Of a DNA stretch of 64,000 bases, positions 1-11,333 are shown one piece after another. Source of the stretch: Marthasterias glacialis (lineage: Eukaryota > Echinodermata > Asteroidea > Forcipulatida > Asteriidae); assembly GCA_911728455.2 (NCBI GenBank), contig OU452229.1:23797347-23861346 (forward strand), written 5' to 3'. Below the pieces are notes generated by a model. It saw only the letters and a program-made list of their open reading frames with translations, had not been told where the DNA came from and did no database searches. Positions within the stretch are counted from its first letter, which is position 1. Every line of letters starts with the position of its first letter. Position numbers and translations under genes: made by a program.

Positions 1-459
1 TGTTGTTTACCAGTTATGTAATACATGTAGTAGTGCCGTTACTGAATACCTTGCCAAAGATGTTGATTACACTATATCTATTTCTCGCCATTTGGGGGTT
101 CTACTAATATTCCATTTCTTCTGAAAGTTAACCTGCCAGTAAAGTTACCATCCTAGTTATTAAGCCTACCCTACCATGCCTACTATGGGATTATTTTGGG
201 GTTATAGTTGATCCTGTTCCTGTTATAGATTATTGGTGTGATTTGAAGTCTTTACTGTTTCCATGTAATTATCTGCGCCTGTAATTTATTTAAACTCATT
301 AGGATTTGTTGTTCTTTATTTGTAGAACCAAGGGTAAAGCTCACACTGGTAACACTCCCTGTTAAACGGCTCCAAGAAATAAATCAAAGAAGTTAATCAC
401 TGGGTTGGTTGGCACATTTTTTCACTGAGAGATTTAAGAACAGACATTTATACTTACAC

Positions 460-3400
460 CTCGTCACATTTCACAAAGACGATGTTGTCTGTACCAAGAC
501 CAAGAAATGCTGCTCCTTTCTTGATTGAGTAATGACTCTAATGAGTAAGATCGAAAATGGTAAATAAGAAATAGTTTTATCAGTTAGAAATCCAAACCTA
601 TCATTGTTTTGACATGGTATAAAGAAACGAATTCTAATATGGACCTTTTCAACAATATTGAATGTATTCTTGGCATCACCAAGAAGGCAAAATTAAAGAT
701 GTCTTATTTCTGGGGGATTTTAATCATGATCTGCTCAGCCCACAGTTGTCATATTACACTAAGAGACTTATAAATGTCTGTGAAAATGTCCACCTTGAAC
801 AAGACATTAATGAACAAACTAGGAGAGTGGAACATTCATCAACTCCCATTGATGGGAAAGAATCCGTCTCCCTGATGTGTTGTGAGAAAAGCTTTCGCTG
901 AAAAATGTGCGCTTATTAATTCTGTTTGATGCCCCCTAGGATAAATGGTGCCTCCCTAGTGACCCCCTTAAAATTGTAGGCAAGTTATGGCGCAGAACTT
1001 GACTGCTTCTATTACTCCAGTATACTTGTGTGTTTGTGTTGTAGTGTCATTAATAGCCTTTGAGGAAGACTCTGCTAGGGTCAAAATTTGGGGTCATTAA
1101 CAATTTTTTGCTTTTGTGTTTTGTTCTTGTTATACTCTGCTTTATTGTTCCGTGTATATTCTCACGGCCCCTTGAAAAAACACCTTACAAAAAAAACCTG
1201 CCCCACTCCCACTTTCTCTTTTTTCCTTGTTCACCCCATTCTGTTTCTGACTGCATTCGGCCTTTCTCTTTTCAATTCTTTCCACGTGACTGCTTCTGGA
1301 ACACTCCTTTAATGTGTTTGTTGTGTTGTCATTTAACCTTTGAGAAAGACTTGTTAGGGTCGGATATCGAGGCCATTAAAAAAGAATTCGCAAAAATAAC
1401 TGCATAAGTTTGGCATATGTGCTCCTTTTTCGCGTACAATAACTTTATGAATATTTTACACTGACATCATCATAAAAAGTAAGATTTTATGTTAATTCAG
1501 TCCCACTGAGTAATGCACGCTTTGTGCCTGCAGGAAGTCCAGGCTCCACTGACTTTTTTACTTACTTGTTCCGATGTAAAGAGGACCAGTCGTGGCTGAC
1601 CATACAATCCTTGCTGTTTGATTTGAGGACAATATTTGTATCTGGCAATGTTCATAGCGTACATGTTGGCAATAGAACCACCTAGACCAATAAAGACATA
1701 TCACAAATAATTTGACTTTATAACTTCAATTCCAAAGTAGTTGATAGATTTGGTATGTATTCGACAGCTAAACTAACAAAGTCTAGCCGGCATACTTCAA
1801 TTGTTTATATGCTTATTTCTTCATTTATTCGTTATTTATTTATAAATGCCAGTCAACTCGGTCTGAAGTCAACCCAAGGCGAGTCATCTCGGACTGCAGT
1901 CAACTCAGTCCGAAATCATCTCGGTCCGAAATCATCGCGGTCGGAATTCATCTTGGTCCCATGTCAACTTGGATTGAACAGGAGTCACAAATGGCAACAT
2001 ACATTAAGTATACAAATATGCAAAATATCAATTCAATTATTGTAAGAATTGTCAAATTACTTGTTAGTTTATGAGGTCCTTTGGCTTGGAATTTTGCTTG
2101 AAATTTTGTATGGCTTTTTTTCTTGAGAAATATTTAACTAGGCAAAATTATTTTATCCACATATTATAGAAATCATAAATTAAGTGGACTAATTCAACTC
2201 ATTCAAAGCATGGCTTTTTACAAACACTGCTCAGAAAAGTTTATAATTAGTTCAACTTAAGTATGCCTAAGAAGAAGGAAAAAAACATGAACTTTCCAGA
2301 AAAATTTCTATCACAATTTGTGAAGAAATAAAATTTTAAAAAATCATCAAAAACTCTTTAGGGATATTTATGCTACATGTAAGTACTGATTGAAAAATAT
2401 TAAGTAAGATTTGAAACTTGGCATGGTGGGAATACAATCTAGTGAGTTTTGCGGTGACACCATGTGAAAATCTCTAATGAGTTGGGATGGTTCTGAAAAG
2501 AGCCGATGGTTAAACAACTCGACGTTTCGATCAGTATGTTCTGATCGTCTTCAGGAGAATGCTGGACTCTGATGCTGCATGCTGCTAAGTAGTGTTGATG
2601 CTGATTAGCTTGATGATGCATGAAGGCGGGGAACTGGAACTAGTGATGCACGACGAAACTGGATCCTACTGGGAGTGGGTGTGGGGTGTGTGCTCACTGG
2701 GGCTGTGTCAGTAACAAGCACAAGAGCACAGTTACCAGTAGCATCAACACTACTTAGCAGCATGCAGCATCAGAGTCCGGCATTCTCCTGAAGATGACCA
2801 GAGCATACTGATCGAAACGTTGAGTTGTTTAACCATCAGTTCTTTTCAGAACCATCCCAACTCATTAGAGATTTTCACATGGTGTCACCGCAAAACTCAC
2901 TAGATTGAAAAATATTGTTAAAAATTGTTGACTTCGGATTGAGTTGAGTTCGGACCGAGTTGACTTGTACCCTTATTTATTTACTCAGAATCTGAAATGC
3001 GATCTAAAGAAAACATTCAACATTTTTAAAAGAATGAGCAATTTGTTCAAATAATATTGGCCCTTTTTCAAAATGACGGCTTCATCTTGGGCTCTTTCAA
3101 TTATTTTGGTTTCTTTACAGTACTTTAAGCCAGAGCCAGAGCCCAGGCTGCAGCTATGGTTACCACAACACTCTGGTTGCTAAGCAGTTTGCAACACAGC
3201 TAGTTTTCTTGCTTTCATTTGAAGTGGTACGATGTCAGCTTTCAAAAAAAAGGTGGAACAGAGTTTAGGGTGGTACAATTTAATTTGATTTATTTTCAAA
3301 TGACCTTCGAATGAAAGTGGAATGTTTGAGTTCTAACTCAAGTGACCTCAATAATCAGTTTCTCTGCATTTGAACTTTATGATCTTAGAGATGTAAGATT

Positions 3401-6400
3401 TAAAGATGTGAAGATTTTCAATATTCGACAAACTGCTGACCTGGACAAAAGATTCCGTCACCGGATTTGTATCCACAGAATTCTCGTAATTTCTTCATAA
3501 CTTCAAGTTCCATCACAGTGAAGACAGGCGAGACCTCATATGTATACCTACATCCATTGAACAATTCTTGATTGAGACAATAAATTCACACAATAGCAAT
3601 CTCCATATTTGTAAGCTAATGAAATCTTGTATCAAAAAGTGCATTTGTAGGGTGAAATGTAAAGGTAAAGGTAACAAAATCATAAATTTATGTACTATAC
3701 ATTTTAAAAACTGATTGACTGCTCCACCTGGGGTATTTATTATTTTATTTTTTGAATAACAAGGGATACAACTTGATGTAAATAATCAAAAACAAACATT
3801 GTTTTTATTATTACCTGGTGTGGGGGATTGGGGCATGTAACTTTTTGTCTTTCCTTTTTTAGCAAGGAACACAACTTAATGTAAATGAAAAAACTAAAAC
3901 CAGTGCTATTATTATTATTACCTGGTACTTGGAAGGGGGGTAACTTATGTTTTTTTTAGCAACAAGGAACACATCTTACTGTAAATAATAAACATTGTTA
4001 TTATTATCATTATTTGGTGTTGGGGAGGCCGGAGGGGTGGGTTGTAGCTTACGTGGTGATGGAGGTAAGGGGACTTACTGACTAGGGTTAATAGCATCAG
4101 ACATCCACTGTCCAGCAAGACCATACAGATCTTGCCCAGCAAAGAGTTGATTGAAGAAACGAGGATGACCTGCGTATAATTCATACCAAAGAAAATTTAG
4201 CAGAAGTGTTGTGTATAATTGCATTTCAATGTCCTGTTAACTAATGGGCAAGTCCTCCCCAGACCCAATCGGGCCAGTACTACACTTTCTCACAAAATAC
4301 ATGTTCATTGGGAATCGACAGGCCCACTGGTAACTGCCAACACTTACACCTCTCATTGATTCTCCTACAAATTGGCGTCGCACTACCGTTCGTTTTCTTT
4401 TTCAACAACAGCGAGTCTACCGGGCAAGAACACAATTACAAGAGTGGGGGGAAACAGTGCTTTTATGTCAGACAAACAATTAGAACGAGCTAAATTGAAT
4501 ACCGGCAAGATAGAATAGTCACTTGCAACCAGCCTAATGGACTACAGCCACCTGCTATCGTGGTACACTACCAATAAAGACATTTACGTCATCCATTTCA
4601 AATGTCACTTCCTAATGGCTTCTAAATTTGGGCGTCTGTAACCAAAAGTCTCCGAAGAGCAGCATTGATTTTATTGCAGTTGGGAATTAATTGTGAAGAA
4701 ACAACATTTTCTGTAGACATTTATTTGATTAGATCTTTGCAGGGTAAAGTTATGTGTCTGGCCATTTGAACCCAGGCTTCAATTATTCTGAGATTTTTTT
4801 CCCGAAGGTGTTACATGTAAGTAACCCATGGTTTCTTCGTCTATGAAGTATCTTTATTTACGTAACCCCAAAATATCCAAATCCAGTTGAAGGTTTTCTT
4901 GACAATGTAAGTACAGTACCTCAAGACAGGCTGCAGTGCTAAACCAGTTAGGCTTGATGCTGCTTTCTTAGAAGGGCAAGGAAGTTTCCTTTGGTGGGAG
5001 CCTCTATGAGGGAAGATTTAATGTCCATCTCAGGCAATTTAAAGGGCACTAAGGCAATGACCAGAGGCAACTACATGTAGGCAATGACCAGGGGCATAAA
5101 GGCAATGACAAGGGACAACTAGGAATGACCATGGACCACTAGGCAATGACCAGGGGCCACAAGGCAATGACCAGGGGCAACTAAGCAATAACCAGGGGCA
5201 ACTAGGCAATGACCAGTGGCAACTAGGCAATGACCAGGGGCAACTAGGCAATGACCAGTGGCAACTAGGCAATGACCAGTGGCAACTAGGCAATGACCAG
5301 TGGCAACTTGGCAATGACCAGGGGCAACTAGGCAACTAGGGGCAACAGTTTTGGTTATTGAGATCCCATTTTTTGTACTTTTTTAAATTTGTGTTCTTAT
5401 TTCAATTTCGTATTATCCAGTTTGGGATTTATTTCTTTTATTGAAGGGAAAATATATGATCTGAAATTCACTGTTTCAGGACCTTCAAGGAAAATTCATA
5501 CAATGAACTTCTTTTAAATGTTGTAGGCCCTAAATGTCATCTCCCACAATTCAAATATAATAATAAAAAAAAATCACATTTGCTAAGGGTGCTGTTTCGT
5601 CTTGTACTATGGCTCTACATTGTTTGCGTTTTATGTTTACTAAAAAGAAAACAAACATTTTCCTGTGTGATCAAAATAATCTCTGCAACTTCTCGTCGTA
5701 CATAAAAGCAAACCTTCGTTTTATAATATAATAGGTGTTAATTTTCAACTTGATTCAATTGATTCTAATGATTGAAATTAAAAAACCTTGATTTATAGGA
5801 GAGACAAACAGAACAAATAGGTGGAAAACCTTTTGTCTAAAAAAGCTTGTGTAAGGCATAAAAATAAACCTAGAAAAGAAAAACAACACAAGAAACCCAC
5901 AAGCGGCTACCCTTACGACAACCAAGCAAGTCCACACTAAAGGAGAAGCAAATGAATTGAGTTTGTCATTAATTTTGTTCCGATAGAAAATTACATTTTG
6001 CACAAATTTCTTAACCTTCAATAGATACCAGTGAAAACAGTACTGTGCTTTTTAATGAATGAACGTAAATGAGTGATACTGACCTGGTTTAACACTGTAG
6101 TCGAACGTCTGCTGGCAAAGTTTCAGAATCTTCTCAGGTGGCATTGCTTCATCTTTAATTGCAAAATCCAACTTTTCTTTCAGTTCTTGAGGATGGAAGA
6201 AGTTTGACACTACAAAGAAGGAATAATACAAGTTGCGAAAATTCAAAGAAAGGCAGTTTTCTAACCCCAAAAAGTTTTGTATAGCGCAAAGTGTGATTTT
6301 TCTAATTAAAAAGGTTTGTTGTTATAAGTTTTCATGAATTTTAGACTTAAAGCCTCAGCTCAACATTGGTAAACGGACTGCAAATGCATCCACAAATACT

Positions 6401-9300
6401 TTGCACAAATCAAGATATATGTAATAAAACCAACCTGTTGAAATGTTAGCTCAATTTGTTGTTTCGTTTGCGAGAAAACGGTAAAAAATGCATTCAGCAT
6501 TTTTGTACACATTCCTACAGGCAGAGTTTTCGTCTCAACGAGACGAAAACTAATTTTGGATCTTATTTCATTTATTATTTAAAAACGATAACACTTCAGG
6601 CAGAAATATTTCCTGAAAGTTTTCTACCATCATTATCTTTATACCATGTAAGGTATATGTAACTATGTGAACACTTATGTTTTTCTTCTTACCAATGTTG
6701 AGCTGGGGCTTTAAGACTCAAAACTTCAAACTTGTGCAGAATGAGGGAACAAATTCCAGAATAATCAAGACAGTCAAATTTATAAATTAAATTGAATTAA
6801 ATTATACCTTAGGTTCTTACTAAATCACATGCTTCCTGTAGTGTCTCTGAAAAGCACTACATTAAGAATTCAAAACATACATTAAGAAATCCCTCTGCAC
6901 AAATTTCCCAACAAAACCGCTTTGTGAAACTGCCACAAATTATTTCCAATTTGTACCAAATGCTGGCTGAAAATTTGATTTGTAAATTCACCTGCGTCAG
7001 AAAGTGAATGCATCGGATCTGTATATTTACATTGCTTCATTATTTGATTCTGAATAGACCTGCAATTCAACGCTGTGTGTGCTTTCTCTTCATCACAAAG
7101 TACATAACGTAGTTGATTCAAGAACAAGAGTGTCTTTAAAAAGATGTGGTTGATATAAGAACAAGAATTGTTAAATGACATTTCAGGAAAATTACTCCAA
7201 TAGCTACGTACAGGTACATGTACATAGGCTCTACATCAGCAAATGCCTTCAGTAGTATAAAGAAGAAGTAGGTCTAAATCACAATGCATATGAATATTAC
7301 TCAAATTCAATTGATGATATGATAAATGCTTTCTTCTCTAGTTGAATTTTTTTTTGAAGGAAAATAAAATTTTATTTCACCACTAAACATGCATGATCCA
7401 TTTTTAAGACAAAAATGATCCCTTTTCAAGACAAATTAACCAACAAAATAACTGAAACAGAACTTCTCGCTCAAAATATGTTGTCTCATTGAGAACAAAA
7501 GTTGCAAATTGGCAGAAATGCTTTTTCAATTTTTGCCTTTCCTGTTTCCTGATGGAAACTGATTGCCATTGTTTTCATGCAAAAGGTAGCCCATGCAAAC
7601 AGCCGTTTGCATCACAAATCTTTTTCTTTTTAATTTCACCCCAGACAATGCTCCAACTTTTTCCCATCAGTGTAGTGTTCATAAAAAAATTCAGTATATA
7701 TTCCTCGCGGTCATAAATGTAAATTTAGGGTTGTTGAGATTTCCAGATTATTTTATCTTCTATTGGGATCGCCATTCCAGGGAGGGAACCAGGGTGGTTA
7801 AACACGGTCAAGGGGAGTCAAGTGTTTAGAATGAATTAATGATAAGGACACCGGTGATGTATGATGCCCTGTACAATCATACATGTAAGTGAGTGACCCT
7901 ACATAGCCATAGACGTATGGGGACTATTTGGTTAAAGGGGGGGTGGTGAGGGGTTGATTTGCCTGAATTCGTACACAGATAAAAACACATAGGCCCTACC
8001 AGTTTCTAAAAAAAAGTCTTTTTACTTTTATTTCTTCTTGCTTCACCCGCAATTTTCCCACTGTTTTGCCACAATTTTCAGTCCCCCCACCCCCTCTTTT
8101 AAGGGACTCTAAAATCTTGGTTTTTTGCGAGTACATTTTTCAGAAGTTCAATTTGTAGGAATATGTCGGCAGTTTGGCAGATTTTTGTTTTGTATTTCTC
8201 AAAAAAAAATTTGTTTTGTGATATGACTTGAGTAAACCCATGCGTTTCAACAAAGAGCACAATTTTAAACATTAAACATTAATTACACAGGTTGTTAATT
8301 ATTTTATATGCAAATTTGTTGCACGAACCAGCTGTCATGCTCCATTGTCTTGATCTTTCGGTTTGATACAAGATTGCTTGTTAATAAGTAGCCCAAAACA
8401 TTCCAACGATTGTTGATGAAGACACTGGGGAAAGGCAACTGTGCCACAAGAGCATGACACTCACCGAACAGTTTTAAATCAGGCAGACAACATTGGTAAT
8501 TATCAAAGACAATGGCAGTGGCGTAACTAAGGGGGGCACGGAGGGGCACGTGCCCCCCCAACTGATGCCCCCCCCCCATTTGAAATCTGGACTTTTGAGA
8601 TTAAAAATTACCAGAATAAAATGTTACATTTTATAAGCATTTACGTAGTAATTTCAATGTTTTTAGAACTATTTTGAATTATTTACACACATAATGTATT
8701 TTGTTTTGCGTCAACATCTCAGAAAACACTGAAAAGGGGCTTGTTTAGGAAAAATAAAAACGGGAACTACAGTTTTAATAGGCCAAAGTGCCCCCCTAGG
8801 AAAAATGGTGCACCCCCTTGTGCCCCCCCTAAAATTTTACCCTAGTTACGGCGCTGAACCTGTGAAAATTTAACTTCAATCAATTATCAGAGTCACAAGA
8901 AAACAGTGAAAAAAACCTTTACTGTTTTCAAAAATCAGATTTTGGAAGATCGCAGGATCAAAAATAATTGTTCTATTGATTTCTAAAAATCTCTAGCATT
9001 TCAGGCAAAAATATTTCAAGGGAAGTTTTCTACCATGTCCACCTTATACCATGTAAGATAATTATGTGTAAATCTGTGAACATTTATTTCTATCTTCAAT
9101 CTTACCAGTGTTGTGCAAATCCTTTAAGTAACAAGAATGGTATCATTAAGCCTTATATAATGCTCACCTTTACATCTTCCAGCCGTCGTCTTCTCAATAG
9201 CTTCCTTAAAGATCAGCTCATACATCTTCTGGAAGAATTCCTTGTCGCTCATAGAGTGACTTTCCTTGCCATTTATCACACCATTTGTAGTCGTTTCCAT
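460..9300 (-). CDS. CSAD: Cysteine sulfinic acid decarboxylase-like (CSAD/GADL1), N-terminal part, 6 exons, continues beyond left edge
   Basis: Group II PLP-dependent decarboxylase. The family converts cysteine sulfinate to hypotaurine (taurine synthesis) and/or aspartate to beta-alanine in the cytosol. Exons in coding order: 9300-9168, 6209-6084, 4169-4079, 3547-3441, 1681-1566, 537-460; all GT-AG with consistent phase, giving 217 residues. Hallmarks in order: HPRFFNQLFAGQD (exon 3), SQYTYEVSPVF (exons 3/4), GDGIFCPGGSIANMYAMN (exons 4/5), and SHYSIKKGAAFLGLGTD (exon 6), whose His is expected to stack on the PLP ring. The NPHK-type PLP lysine and C-terminal domain are not in the window. The ATG at 9298-9300 gives METTTNGV and a length like vertebrate CSAD, without a long N-terminal extension. 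Introns are large and full of repeats. Invertebrate members are hard to split between CSAD and GADL1, and glutamate decarboxylase is a more distant alternative. The family is certain; the substrate is inferred. Confidence 0.9.
650..900 (+). mobile_element. Non-LTR retrotransposon endonuclease fragment
   Basis: A short open stretch reads FLGDFNHDLL followed by SPQLSYYTKRLINVCENV and HSSTPID. The LGDFN-x-D signature is the catalytic core of the apurinic-like endonuclease domain of CR1/L2-type retrotransposons. Only about 80 codons survive, with no reverse transcriptase next to it. It lies in a CSAD intron on the opposite strand. A dead fragment. Confidence 0.6.
927..998. mobile_element. Terminal fragment of the CAGTGGCG-ended repeat family
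   Basis: The runs ATGCCCCCTAGGATAAATGG and TAAAATTGTAGGCAAGTTAT followed by GGCGCAG match the right end of the element at 8516-8856. Only the terminal ~70 bp remain. Confidence 0.5.
1010..1400. repeat. Two diverged direct copies of a GAGGAAGAC...TAGGGTC motif, possibly Penelope-type
   Basis: Positions ~1045-1100 and ~1325-1382 carry the same succession: GTGTTGT, CATT(A), CCTTTGAG(G/A)AAGACT, TTAGGGTC or CTAGGGTC, and GGCCATTAA or GGTCATTAA. The spacing is about 280 bp. GAAGAC...GGGTC(GAAAC) blocks are typical of repeat ends in marine-invertebrate Penelope-like elements, but both copies have decayed at the GAAAC position. Confidence 0.4.
1840..2975. mobile_element. Composite repeat with ends of short AGTCAACTCGGTC units, hosting a foldback element
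   Basis: From 1848 to ~1975 a unit of about 17 bp, close to TCAACTCGGTCCGAAA, recurs in diverged form. At 2928-2972 the same unit appears inverted (TTCGGACCGAGTTGACTTG), so the two sides form inverted ends of about 1.1 kb. A separate foldback (2436-2905) lies inside. No coding capacity. Confidence 0.5.
2436..2905. mobile_element. Foldback element with ~166-bp inverted arms
   Basis: Left arm 2436-2602 and right arm 2740-2905 are inverted complements at roughly 95% identity by eye, separated by 137 bp. Outer ends read ATCTAGTGAGTTTTGCGGTG. Each arm contains, in the antisense sense, CTGAAGA, a 6-bp hairpin (GATCAG-aacata-CTGATC in the left arm) and GAAACGT. The open frame across the left arm is not a gene. 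It is placed in CSAD intron 4. Confidence 0.75.
5045..5340. repeat. 21-bp minisatellite, about 14 units
   Basis: The unit is close to AACTAGGCAATGACCAGGGGC, with GGGGC/GTGGC alternation; its left part is more degenerate. Because 21 is divisible by three, it makes an artificial minus-strand frame repeating PSCHWSL. Similar single units (CACCAAGGCAATGA...ACCAGTGG) occur at 43970 and near 48740, so it was probably expanded from a dispersed repeat. It lies in the CSAD intron between exons 2 and 3. Confidence 0.85.
6347..6714. mobile_element. TTAA-flanked MITE, family 1 (copy A)
   Basis: It begins TTAAAGCCTCAGCTCAACAT and ends with ATGTTGAGCTGGGGCTTTAA, inverted termini of about 25 bp with TTAA on both sides. 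The interior is non-coding. The copy at 32508-32863 has the same termini with the interior inverted. TTAA target duplication suggests mobilisation by a piggyBac-type transposase, which is not encoded here. It lies in CSAD intron 1. Confidence 0.8.
8516..8856. mobile_element. CAGTGGCG-ended non-autonomous DNA element, copy 1
   Basis: It starts CAGTGGCGTAACTAAG and ends CTAGTTACGGCGCTG, a short imperfect terminal inverted repeat with G/C runs just inside each end. The interior (TTTGAAATCTGGACTTTTGA ... GGCTTGTTTAGGAAAAATA) recurs inverted at 63714-64000 and partly at 13440-13560. No clear 8-bp target duplication was seen. The terminus resembles hAT-type MITEs. Confidence 0.65.
8860..9130. repeat. 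Diverged piece related to MITE family 1
   Basis: The block TTTCAGGCAAAAATATTTC, then AGTTTTCTACCATGTCCACC, then TTATACCATGTAAGAT corresponds to the 6600-6660 part of family 1, followed by a degenerate terminus ending CCTTTAA at 9125. A further diverged relative lies around 50815-51110. Confidence 0.5.
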
Positions 9301-9949
9301 GGCAATGTTTAATGCCTACCTCCCTGTCAATGTTTTTCAGAAAAGAAGATTATTTTTCACAAATGTTTGGGCAAAAATGCTCAAACTTACTGAACTGCCA
9401 AAATAAAGTTTGAGACTAATGTATATTCCTCAATTGGCCTTAACGGAGGCAAAACGTTTTTCAGTTTTAGTCAAATTACAATTTTTTTGTCACACGAAAT
9501 GCTACGTTTCACTTCAACTCAGCTGCAGCGATTACTCAGCCTGTGCCAAATCAACACAGGAAAAAATCAACAAATTTAAAAAACAACTTACTATTGAAGC
9601 GAGAATTTCTCTGAATAAAAACAGTGCCTTCAATACAACTGACAACTTCAAATGAAGAAGAAATCTGTACCCGTATAAAATAAACTTTTAAAACTCTGAG
9701 TGACATGATTGATGTTCATAGAGTTTATATGACCGTAGAAATATTCAAATTTTAATCACTTCCAGTTGCAGGTTGTTCCACTCCACTGAAGGGGTGTGTA
9801 TTGTGTGACAGTCAGTCATGCAATATGTAGTATGTCTGTGAAAGCATGCAGCACTGTACATTTGCATTATTCAGGCTTGATTTGAAAGCAAGGCTGCTAT
9901 GCCAAATAATTCCTCTCTCTCTTTAGACTGTGTAACCTGTGACATCACA

Positions 9950-10080
9950 AATGCCAGTCATCCAAAGTCACCCCCCTCCTACAAATTCACCCTTTAGCAA
10001 AGTCGCTCCACCCCACCATCACCAACACAGTAGCCCCCTGCCACAAATGAGTAGACATGTACATCAGTCTATCATTTATT
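9950..10080. repeat. Degenerate foldback-arm fragment related to 11334-12423
   Basis: It opens ATGCCAGTCAT, as does the left end of the 11334 element, and continues with AAAGTCACCCCCC, AAAGTCGCTCCACC and AGTAGCCCCCTG units spaced like the 11334 subrepeats. It holds one arm only. Confidence 0.45.
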
Positions 10081-10687
10081 CCCGCCCCCCTGTTTAAATT
10101 TTTGTAACAATTCAGAACCACGTAACTATATCTTAAAAGCCAACTTATTTTCTTTCAGAAAAATCAATTACTTCATTCATATTACTGTCAATAAACATGA
10201 GAACTAAATAGTACAAGTGAATTTAAAATATTTCTTGAAAAAAAAATAAAGCGACAAATTATTCAAAACAACAAGGTGTAATTTAATCAGCAAATGAAAT
10301 TTTGATTAAAACAAAGACATCAGTATCGAGTTAAAAACAAAATATTGTAATTTGTTGTTGAGTGACAATTTCCGAAGTAAAAGACGCGAACAATTAAAAT
10401 TGAGCAACATTAAAATTGTACCCAAAAATACAGTTTTGGACAATTACGTTTTCACTCCTGTCATCACGAAAAAAAAGACTGGGTGCAATTTGTTTCATAT
10501 TACTTGCAAAATAGCTGTTATTTTCAAAGCAAAGTTGACCTGCCAACAGACACAATTATTAGTCTATTACCGGAATGATAATGCTGGAATCTCATTGTGA
10601 AATACCCGTCTACATTGCTTGCAAATGCAAACTCCTCACTACTTTCAATTACGAACCCACACAATTACGTGCATAAATTAACCTTTG

Positions 10688-11035
10688 TATTTAGGAGACT
10701 TTGTATTCTACAGACGAATGCTACGCATACCATGGACAGATCGGGTAATTAATATAGAAGTTCTGACAACAGTTGGCCGAGAAAGACCACTGCTAAGAAC
10801 AATCCGAAAAAGGCAATTACATTTCCTTAGTCACATAATGAGGAAGGAGGGGCTGGAAAACCTTACCCTAAATGGACAAATTGAAGGCAGGAGAGATAGA
10901 GGAAGACAGCGGCTGTCATACATGCACAGTTTGAGCAAAAATGGACACAGATACCTGTGCAGGAGATGCCAAGGGCTCTGAAAACAGAGAGACGTGGAAT
11001 TCCATGACCGCCGACGCCCTAATGGAGCATCCCAC
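10688..11035 (+). mobile_element. RTE-type non-LTR retrotransposon 3' ORF remnant
   Basis: The frame reads RRMLRIPWTDRVINIEVL, then GRERPLLRTIRKRQLHFLSH, then IEGRRDRGRQRLSYMHSL. This is the C-terminal tail typical of endonuclease-reverse transcriptases of RTE type (RMLRISWTDRVTNEEVL-like, GRRSRGRQR-like). A shifted frame continues WNSMTADALMEHPT and stops near 11030, as these elements do. The catalytic domains are absent; 5'-truncated and frameshifted. Confidence 0.75.
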
Positions 11036-11089
11036 ATAAATATAGATTCAGGAGTAAGATTTATCTGTATCTGCATTATACAGTCGGCA

Positions 11090-11333
11090 AAGCATCCTTA
11101 CGGAACCGTCACACCAACTTGTGGGAGCCAGTTGCAGCTACTAACCACGTCAGAAACACCGGGGTGAACCCCTTTCTCTAATACTAGCGAAAAGTGTTTC
11201 TAACTTCTGTTCTTTTACATGTGTTGATACATATTGATTCAGCTGACGGGACCAATGGCTTTACATATGTACATCCCATCCGAAGGATGAAGCAATAATG
11301 GTTAAGGACACAAGTTTTAAGTGTCAAGACCGG
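11090..11333 (-). mobile_element. SINE body, split from its tRNA-like head by a foldback insertion
   Basis: Read on the minus strand it gives the TGTCCTTAACCAT-ATTGCTTCATCCTTCGGATGG stretch common to the SINEs at 57945 and 38108, then the decayed body (AAAGAAC..., GGGGTTCACCCCGGTGTTTC). The head lies at 12424-12520, displaced by the inserted element. Confidence 0.7.

Noticed and set aside
1-459. Next CSAD exon
   Set aside because: Searched on the minus strand for the RGKM-type continuation after the exon 6 donor; none found, so it lies outside the window.
5039-5335. 98-codon minus-strand frame rich in PSCHWSL repeats
   Set aside because: Entirely a 21-bp minisatellite; period divisible by three keeps it open. 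No splice or family evidence.
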